A stretch of 64,000 bases of DNA from NCBI RefSeq assembly GCF_020497125.1, contig NC_059075.1, positions 26,882,003 through 26,946,002 of the forward strand, written 5' to 3'. Shown piece after piece: positions 56,601 to 64,000 of this stretch; the stretch's first letter is position 1; every line of letters starts with the position of its first letter. The notes below the pieces were generated by a model that saw nothing but the letters and a program-made list of their open reading frames with translations, had not been told where the DNA came from and did no database searches. The DNA is from Mauremys mutica (taxonomy: Eukaryota > Chordata > Testudines > Geoemydidae). Made by a program: the position numbers and the translations under genes.

Positions 56601-58694
56601 GTTTTCAGTGAACTCTAATAAATCTATGTATCAATTAAAACAATTGAAGATTTTTTTTAAACTACATAAAATGTGACCCAGAGTAGCCTTATCAGGAAAA
56701 TTTATTTTTAAAAGGACAAAAGTAAAATGTATTCATAAAATGAGAATTGCTAGCTTGTAAATAAAACATACAAATTAGAGGCAAGAGGCAAGTAAGATAT
56801 GCTAGCTTGTGAGATGTCCAGTGTCTGTATGGGTCACTGGAATTATGGGGCTGTTTGAAAAATAGCCAGTACTTTTAATGTTAAAAAAAAAAAAAAGATT
56901 CAGCTTACTTAGCCAACTAAGTCTGAATTTTTACCATCATGCATTAATAGCATTTGCTTTATTATTCTTTTCCATTACAGCTGAAAGTCTCATCTGGGTA
57001 CAAATTCTTATTTAAAACAGTAATTTACTGGAACACTGAGTTTGAGAATATCTGCATATACCATTAAGCACAGTTTTTCCATCCATCAAGAGGTGGTTTT
57101 ATTTGAATTAGTTTTCTCATTCAATATCTTTAAAGCTTGTTTTGTTAGTTTTTCATTAAAACACATGTAGGAGCTTTTTACTTGCACTTAGATGAATTAG
57201 AAACATTTGACTACGATACTAGACTTATGTATACACAGACAAGTGGAATAATTTTAGTGAATGTGACTTGACCCAATTCTCTAGATGTGAAACCCCTACC
57301 CCCGCCCAAAAAACTGCATTATAGAATATAGTGAAAACAGAATATGACTAAACTTTATTAAAAAAAAGTTTAAATATCCAAATAAACAGAGGGGACATCC
57401 AGCAGTAGTTCACTGTATTATTTTTTAAATAATAATGCATGCTCTCTGAAGTTTGATATCAAAGTTAACTTTTTTTGGTGATGACATTGGCAGATGTTTG
57501 ATGTTTATAGATATTTCAATTAGTAGTTTGAACTTTGTACACATATGAAATTGCATCTGCCTCCAACAACAAATCCATGCTTTGTTTCTAGTGAACAGTT
57601 AAAAAATATTTAAAGGTGATTAAAGTAAACTAAATAAAAAATGGCTATTACTGCTATGTTCTATAGCATGAACATTGGGATCTTTGAAAACATGCACCTA
57701 CAGGGCATATTCTTTATTATTTTTATGGAAGAGCGTAGAAGTGGAGATTTACTTAATTCCGTGACTTCCAATCAATTGTTTGTTCACCTATAGTAATGGT
57801 CACAAGATGTAAAACACTTCAGCTGCTTTTCAGGTGGACAACTCCAAGGAATTAAAATGAGTAAGCTGTAGTGACCATTTGAACATATGAGAATTCTTTT
57901 ATAAGTAGTCACATATTTTCAAAGAATGTAAATGGAAGAAAATAAACTAAAGGAACAAATATTTACATACCAAAAAGCTATTTTCCTTTCACTGTTAAAT
58001 TTAGTTGGGATGAGAGAATGGACAAGTTTAGCTTTTGGCTTAAAGTGATGTCAAGTCCAGTGTACTCTCTATTGCAAGTTTGTTTTGTTATTTCAGCTGT
58101 AGAACTGTTCAGCTTTTTTTTTATTATTATTTAAACATAGCACTTGAAATGAAGCATAAGAACAGTTAGATTTTTCAGGGTACATTTAGTGATTTTCTTT
58201 TTATATTCCAATTACTACTTAAAGCTACTGCTCACTTACCACCAGAGGCAATGCTATGCTGCTCTTGGAGGAGCAAAAGGTGTGATAAGAGAGTGTAAAT
58301 AGAGGTCTAGAGCACTCACTGATCCACAATATAAAAGCAAAATTTTAGCCAACAATCACTAGTTCAGTGAAGCCTAACATACCCAAAGCGACCTAGTTGT
58401 GGAAATTAGGTGCTATTTTTATTAAAAGCACAGTAGTAACAGTACAAATTTAAGTCAATTTTAGGTCACATTTCTAAATGTTTGCTGGATTGGGCCCGCA
58501 AGCTAATAAGATCAATGAAGTGATGCACAGCTACTGGCACCTTTTGAATTTGTAGTTTCAGTGCATGCTGGAGTCAGTGGAAGAAAAACAAGAGAAACAG
58601 TGCCATCTGCTGATCCTATAATGAACTACTTCCAAGACAAGAAGCATGGTGCATTTTACAGAGTACACCATAACTGTTTCAATTAATATTTTTA
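53641..58694. other. Repeat-poor AT-rich intergenic DNA
   Basis: About 5 kb in which I name no gene and no dispersed repeat, only homopolymer runs (T21 at 54981-55001; A14 at 56883-56896). Two consecutive minus frames (56093-56311 and 55862-56092) are separated by one stop and encode 72 and 76 residues. A further 120-codon hydrophobic frame lies at 55110-55472. None has a domain I recognise. Its low repeat load makes it a place to look for conserved regulatory elements downstream of the gene at the right. Confidence 0.45.
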
Positions 58695-58702
58695 CCTTAG
58701 AG

Positions 58703-58908
58703 CAGTGATGGGCAACCTGGGGCCCATCAGCGTGCTGGCCAGTGCTTCCTGTAGCTCTCATTGGCCAAGAACAGCGAACCGCAGCCACTGGGAGCTGCGG
58801 GGGGGCATGCCTGTGGATGGTCAACGTCAGTAAAATGCCTTGCGGCCTGCAATCAGATTACCCTGATGGGCCGCATGTGGCTTGTGGGCTGCAGGTTGCC
58901 CACCACTG
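58703..58908. mobile_element. Non-autonomous hAT MITE downstream of PAPOLA
   Basis: The left end is CAGTGATGGGCAACCTGG; the right end, reverse-complemented, is CAGTGGTGGGCAACCTGC. CCTTAGAG occurs at 58695-58702 and again at 58909-58916, a perfect 8-bp target duplication. The interior is a shortened version of the element at 62953-63276 ('ctgtggatggtcaacgt', 'attaccctgatgggccgc'). Confidence 0.93.
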
Positions 58909-58916
58909 CCTTAGAG

Positions 58917-59314
58917 GATAAAAAGTTAGATCAAGTTTTTTAAAAAAATAATAGTCTACATAAACTGATTATATATGCTATTTTTCTAGTTTTGCCTACC
59001 CCAGTCTTTAAGATTTTGAGGCAGGCACCCAAGTCAGGGAACAAGAACGGGCTGCTATTCAAATGGATTTGTTCTTTTTAAAACAAAGTGACAACAAAAT
59101 AGCAATTTACATTTTTCTTCTAAAAACAGACTAAAATTTAGCATACTGCTAAATGCCATTTTTTAAATCCAGACCATTTAAAAGTGCATTGTTCTTATCA
59201 GGCAGCATTACATTCTATATCAGCAGAAACAATTAAGTAATTTAACTGACAAGTCTGGAATAAAAACAAACAGGAAAAGCAATTTTGGACATTTGAAGAA
59301 AAGTCAGGCAAATG
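58917..59314. other. Unassigned DNA just beyond the predicted PAPOLA mRNA end
   Basis: No gene or repeat was recognised. On the minus strand a pyrimidine stretch CTTTTCTTC (about 59297-59305) could be a downstream element for 3'-end cleavage. Confidence 0.4.
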
Positions 59315-61404
59315 TGGGATTGTGCTGTTTTTTATTGTGTTTTCAATGGAGAAATACATCATCTGTTTACAAAATAGCTCTTGAAAAATACAAGGAGTAC
59401 AGATACTATAAAACAAAGCAAACTCCAGTCATGAGACACTACGTACATCATGCGAAAGCAACAGTCTGATCTCCAGGTTATGAAAACTAGAATTAAAAAG
59501 TCACTATACAGAAAGATTCCAAGTTCCCAGCTTGGCAAAACTTGGGTGCAGTTACATGAAATGTTTAATAAAATGAAAAAAAGATTTCCCAATGTGTAAA
59601 CAAAATGACAAAACTAAATTTGTGCCTGGCAATTTCGATCTAAACTCCATAACTACACAAAATACACAGACACCTTGTACACTTCAATTGTTAGTATAAC
59701 CTTTTTCGAGGTGGATGACAGCAGGCTGCACAGGGCAAGGGAAAGAGAAATATTGTATACTAGACATCTTAGACAAATGGCAAAAAGAAAAACCTCAGTT
59801 ACTGCACAGCCTAAGAAAAAAAAAGTAAGCTACACTCCGTCTTTGGAAAATTAATTTAGAAGGATATGGGGAGAGAGTGTAAGTAATTTAATTTTAACAT
59901 GAAAGAAGCACATGTAATAGGATGGAGCACAATGGGAGGAGGAATTCATAAAACATGCTAATCAGAAAGTATGGGAAGGATGATTTTTACCATCCCAGTT
60001 ATTTCAGACTAAGTAATAATAACAAAGTTTGTTATCTACATCTGGTATTATCACCAACATCCCTCATGTTTCCTAAACACTGATGTTCTGCTGCTTAATC
60101 ATGAGAGATTCAGTTCTTTTAAAGAAAAGATTTGCTGCTAATCCTTTTTTGCTAGGACTACAGAACAAAAAGTAGGAGGAGTAGAGAGAGCTTGCTAGAT
60201 GTCAAGTGCTTTCTAGAAATATGATTGTTAAAAATTCAGTGTTGTTCAGTATGTAAAACTACTATTTTTGATAAGCCATCTAGAAATAAAAAAAGATTAA
60301 AATCGCTGGGGAATTTTTTTTGCCTTTATATTTAAAATTTGAAATGTTTTAATGAAGACAGGACTTTTATGGAGTGTACAAAAATTATCTTATATTTAGT
60401 GGTCAAAAGGCCATCAAGACAGGTGTTATGCTTCACAGGCCCAGTTTATTCACTCTGAAGTTTTAGCCATGGGACAAAATTTGGTGTTTGTGCCTTTGGG
60501 CCCCAAAGTATTGGGTTTATCTAATGTCATGAGTTTAGGTTATTAAAAAACAAACAAACAAAAAAAAATTTGTTTTTGACCTTTGTCCTATTTTGTGCAT
60601 ACAAGCTGCAAAAAACATTAAACACAAAAGCTTTTTCCAAGAAATATGGCAAGGGGATCAGCAAGGGAGTAAGGAGTTTGATTAGGTCAAAGGAAAGTGT
60701 ATTTGCTGTTTGATCGCTGATCTGTATGCACCATAAAATAATCCTATAAATAAAAATAGATCACATCTTAATCATGTCCCATCAAATACCAAATGCTTCC
60801 CAATTATTTTCTCAACATATGTCATATAACCTCAAGATTTGACATTTTATTTTAAAGGTTTACTGCTGCTTGATGGTAATTTAACTAGATATACTGTACA
60901 CTTTGTCTTCAATGTACAGTATATCACAGAATGTTATCCAATTCGCAGATTACTAGTACTGAAGAATCTCTTCAATAAAAATGAAAGAATATCAGTTGAA
61001 TATCTAAAATTAGTCATACTCCAATAAAAAAGGTACATAAAAGTGCATTTAAGGGATTCTTATGCCAGTTTTAGCTCAAAATTTTCAAACAATGCATCAA
61101 ACATAAATCCAATCAGAATGTCAATTATGGCTACAAATAGTGTTCATGTTTGTTTTTAAAGGCAGTAATCCTTCGAAATATTTAATGCAACTGTTGCTAA
61201 CACATTAAAAGTACTCCTGGCTTCACATACTAACCTGGACTTCCAAAGAGGTGGTGATTACAGCCCAGTCAGGGAAGTGCACAAAATATACCTAAATCCA
61301 TTTGCAGTCATGTTCTAGTCTTGCACCCTCCGTTCTCCTTTTTTAGCATTAGAAGACAACAGGTTGAGTTGGCAGATATTGTTTATGGACCCCTGAGGTT
61401 GTTT
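59315..61404 (-). other. PAPOLA: Predicted 3' UTR of PAPOLA
   Basis: The region runs from the stop codon (TAA, reverse complement at 61405-61407) leftward to the poly(A) signal candidate at 59331-59336, with cleavage expected some 10-25 nt further. It is AT-rich and free of recognisable transposable elements, unlike the flanks on both sides, as would fit a constrained UTR. The resulting length of about 2.1 kb is of the order I expect for the vertebrate gene. The exact end is inferred; other TTTATT motifs (for example 60445-60450) could serve as alternative signals. Confidence 0.6.
59331..59336 (-). promoter_or_regulatory. Candidate poly(A) signal with UGUA motifs
   Basis: The reverse complement gives AATAAA. 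On the transcript, 19 to 70 nt upstream of it, there are four TGTA motifs (plus-strand TACA at 59355, 59368, 59389 and 59398), the binding sequence of cleavage factor Im. A U-rich stretch lies about 30 nt downstream. Together these form a well-built vertebrate 3'-end processing site. Confidence 0.6.
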
Positions 61405-61500
61405 TTACCGATTCAATCTCAGTTTTATTGAATTCTTGATAACAGGAATAGGATTTGCAGGGAGAGCAGGGATATCTGAAAGGTCTGTACTGGGTGTTTT
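61405..61500 (-). CDS. PAPOLA: Terminal coding exon of poly(A) polymerase alpha
   Basis: On the minus strand, after a splice acceptor, 31 codons and a TAA stop read from 61500 down to 61405. They begin KTPSTDLSDIP and end NPIPVIKNSIKLRLNR, which I recognise as the extreme C-terminus of vertebrate canonical poly(A) polymerase. The enzyme adds A residues to pre-mRNA 3' ends in the nucleus as part of the CPSF-directed complex. The C-terminal tail is Ser/Thr- and Lys-rich and serves regulation and localisation, not catalysis, so no catalytic residues are expected here. The first base pair of the exon gives phase 0. Upstream exons lie beyond the right edge. The paralogue PAPOLG is the main alternative, but I recall a different ending for it. 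Confidence 0.85.
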   Translation of the reverse strand, partial: KTPSTDLSDIPALPANPIPVIKNSIKLRLNR

Positions 61501-61530
61501 CTGACATGAAAGAGGAAAAAGGAAAAATGT
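61501..61530 (-). promoter_or_regulatory. 3' splice site of the terminal PAPOLA exon
   Basis: The transcript reads TTTTTCCTTTTTCCTCTTTC followed by ATGTCAG directly before the coding phase starts. A long polypyrimidine tract ending in CAG is a strong acceptor, and it sets the exon boundary at 61500. Confidence 0.85.
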
Positions 61531-62944
61531 TACATGTATTTTAATTCTCCAAAAATATTAGTTTAACAGGAAGCAAATATCTGAGCACCAGGTTTTAAAG
61601 GTTTATGTTGTAATATATTTTGATAGGGTATTCAGAAATATATACCAAAAATAGTGTTAATTACAACTTTTATTAGCCAACAGAAAATGTGATAGTTAAG
61701 GAAAGAATGTTTATAATAGTCCCTCTCGTAGCATGCATTTAGTTTTCTACAAGTTGATGAAATAGGAAAAATAGAGCTCAACAACAACATACCTGAAAAA
61801 CTCCCACACATAGGTTTATTGCACGAGTCCTACAAATGCTATCTGAATTTTTCTTCTTCTTTAGGATGACTTTAAACTATTTGATATCTGAGATTCCCCC
61901 CTTGTGGAGGCACAACGAAGTACAACTGGAACCTATTTATCATAATTTCCTATTTCAGAAATACACTGCTGATACTGATAAAGTTACAGGATTTTGTAGT
62001 TTGTTCATGAAACCAAACTAAACCGCACACTTGAAAAATCAATGCTCAAACTGCGAGTAAGAATTTAAAAACTGTTTACATCTAAAAATTCGAATTGATT
62101 ATATTGTGTCTATATTTAAAAAATTTGCCAAAAAATTTGTACTGCCAACCACTGCCTAACATCAGTTAGGCTTTCCATATTAAAGAACGGCAAATAGTAT
62201 AATACTGTTTGATGGCATTAAGAAAATTTATAACGCTCAAAACTGGACTCAGAGAAAAAGATGAACTAAGCTGGCTTCTCCTCATTTGTGGAAATTTTTT
62301 TAAAAAAAATATTAAAGAAAGTTAAAACTAATGCAGCACGACTCATTAGTATAAAACAAAACAAGGGAGCAAAACAAAGAACACGGGAATCCAAAGATTT
62401 ATTATGAACAAAAAGGATATAATTTACCAATATGTTTAAGAAACCCTGTATTTTCTATACTTAATTGTCAAATTTTTATTTAAAATAATTTTCAGTTGCC
62501 CCTCTCCTGACCATATCACTTTAGACATCATGGTGCTCAAATTATTTTGTACTGCTTTTCAGAGTTTATTAGGAAAGTTTCTCTCTTATATGTACGGATG
62601 GTCAAAATTCACACAAGTTTTTCTGTGCACAGGGAAAAACGGTGCACGGTACGATGACTACTGTGTTTACTGACCTTCCCCTATAAATGAACTGAGGTAA
62701 TAGTGATAGATACGGCAGTGAGTGTAACAGAAGCAGAGCTCAGACAGTACACAATAGCTGTTGTATCTTTATTCACTTCAAACATTTTCTTCTGCTTTTC
62801 CCTAAGTTTACTCCTATTTTCTGGCTTATGTTAGCCAAACTTTCTAGAGCTTTTGAATTGTCAGGAATAAGCAGGAGCACGCTTCTATGACTTACTCTGT
62901 GCAAAGCAGATAAAACTGGGAAATATGGTGACAGATGTAGCAAG
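61531..62944 (-). other. Last intron of PAPOLA (left part)
   Basis: AT-rich intronic DNA. A donor-like ...TTTTCAG|GTATG on the minus strand near 61791 was examined, but the sequence before it does not match the expected protein. No penultimate exon was found within the window. Confidence 0.55.
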
Positions 62945-62952
62945 ACCTAGAT

Positions 62953-63276
62953 CCGTGGTGGGAAACCTGTGGCCCATGGCCCGTCAGGGTAATCTGCTGG
63001 TGGGCTGCGAGACAGTTTGTTCACATTGATCATCCACAGACACAGCCGCCCACAGCTCCCAGTGGCCGCGGTTTGCCATTCCCGGCCAATGGGAGATGCA
63101 GGAAGCTGCGGCCAGCTTGTGCCTGCGGATCATGCCACTTCCTGCAGGTCTCATTGGCCCCGAACCATGGCCACTGGATGCTATGGACAGCCGTGCCTGC
63201 GGATGGTCAACGTGAACAAACTGTCTCGCGGCCCGCCAGCAGATTACCCTGACGGGCCGCAGGTTGCCCACTACAG
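62953..63276. mobile_element. Non-autonomous hAT MITE in the PAPOLA intron
   Basis: The left end is CCGTGGTGGGAAACCTGTGG; the right end, reverse-complemented, is CTGTAGTGGGCAACCTGCGG. The similarity continues inward for roughly 110 bp ('cgtcagggtaatctgctgg', 'gagacagtttgttcac', 'catcc'). ACCTAGAT occurs at 62945-62952 and 63277-63284, a perfect 8-bp target duplication. 324 bp, with hairpin potential over most of its length. Non-coding. Confidence 0.95.
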
Positions 63277-63284
63277 ACCTAGAT

Positions 63285-63609
63285 AAAGCCCACCAGAATT
63301 TTGCAACATCCAAACTGCATCTCTGCCATGATTGCAACAAATCATTTTCTGAGATGTCAGAACTAGGGAAACTTAATAAAGAACATAGGTCTTGGACAAC
63401 TGAAAACTTTTGTTTATTTCAATATTTGTTACTAAGTGAGCTATAAAGATGCTGATTTCTGTGAAGCAAACTATTTTATCTTTTTTGCTGAGCATATACA
63501 ATACATGAAACCTAGTTTGTCATAAACCATCTTGGCACCTACATAATTTGTTTACTGCTTACCTCATTTCAAATCAAGTTAAGTGACCTATGCAGCAGTG
63601 CAGCTATTT
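63285..63609 (-). other. Intronic DNA
   Basis: AT-rich; no exon or repeat was recognised. Confidence 0.45.
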
Positions 63610-63706
63610 AGACAAGTACGTGTCTACAAGAGGTTTGCAATGGTGCAGCTACATTAATGGAGTAATAATAGTGTATTAAAACCCCAGTGTAGACTAAGCC
63701 TTGTTT
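63610..63706. mobile_element. MITE scrap related to the GTCTACAC family
   Basis: 'GTGTCTACAAGAGGTTTGCA', 'atggtgcagctacattaatg' and the terminal 'CCCAGTGTAGACTAAGCCTT' resemble a shorter cousin of the MITE at 51856-52128, whose right end is CCCAGTGTAGACCAGGCCTG. Confidence 0.65.
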
Positions 63707-64000
63707 TAGAAATGTTACAAATAATATGGAATTTCAAAGGAAAAAAAACTTAATTATGGTGCTAGATAGCTGTATAGTTGAAGACTCATTCTTTTCAGGG
63801 TATCTACTGAGAAGCAACATGCAGGTAGGAGAATATGTGAAGTTCTCTATTTAACATATATTTGAGAGCAGCTGTCTCTGAATAGGAATTATTTAACTGA
63901 CTTGTTAGAAGTCCTCCCCCTCTTAGATTACATCATAAAGGGAAGAACAAAGAAAAAAAGTGAGCCATACTTTAAAAATGTTGTTCTGTCAAATAAATAT
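63707..64000 (-). other. Intronic DNA to the window edge
   Basis: AT-rich; nothing was recognised. Confidence 0.4.

Noticed and set aside
61791..61835. Penultimate PAPOLA exon on the minus strand
   Set aside because: There is a donor-like CAG|GTATG, but the translation before it does not resemble the expected C-terminal region and no good acceptor precedes it.

Overview
The window looks like nuclear DNA of a turtle, most likely a cryptodire. The main evidence is the repeat content. There is a tRNA-derived SINE whose 3' tail matches the CR1 LINE tail (the cryptodiran 'Cry I'/tortoise Pol III SINE design). There are also CR1 LINEs of several ages, a Penelope-like element with a GIY-YIG domain, many MIR-like SINEs, GC-rich hAT-type miniature elements with 8-bp target duplications, and a decayed Ty3/gypsy chromovirus. 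No bacterial or organellar genes, tRNA genes or rRNA genes were seen.

Only one host protein-coding exon is supported. At 61405-61500 on the minus strand there is a terminal coding exon with a strong 3' splice site. It encodes 31 residues ending NPIPVIKNSIKLRLNR, which I recognise as the C-terminus of poly(A) polymerase alpha (PAPOLA). Its 3' UTR runs leftward for about 2.1 kb to a probable AATAAA signal at 59331-59336, which has four UGUA motifs upstream. Everything right of 61500 is then intron, and everything left of about 59300 is downstream intergenic DNA.

Layout: 1-4.2 kb is mostly unassigned, with a small MITE and an L2-like LINE tail. 4.2-10.3 kb is a broken Ty3/gypsy element: LTR, gag and protease lie on the minus strand, and RT, RNase H, integrase, chromodomain and a second LTR lie on the plus strand. 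The two halves are complementary in content, which suggests one element rearranged by an inversion. 10-35 kb is an accumulation zone of MIR, CR1, hAT, LTR, SINE and Penelope-like copies, several visibly nested. 35-40 kb adds RTE-like and CR1 fragments and a mariner-type MITE. 40-58 kb is AT-rich with few recognisable repeats, apart from a young-looking CR1 at 51.0-51.6 kb and two adjacent MITEs. 58.7-64 kb is the PAPOLA end, with two related hAT MITEs.

There is no operon-like or cooperating gene set. Apart from PAPOLA, every coding-like signal is a transposable-element remnant, and none looks able to make a full functional product. All identifications are by eye; family names below superfamily level are tentative.
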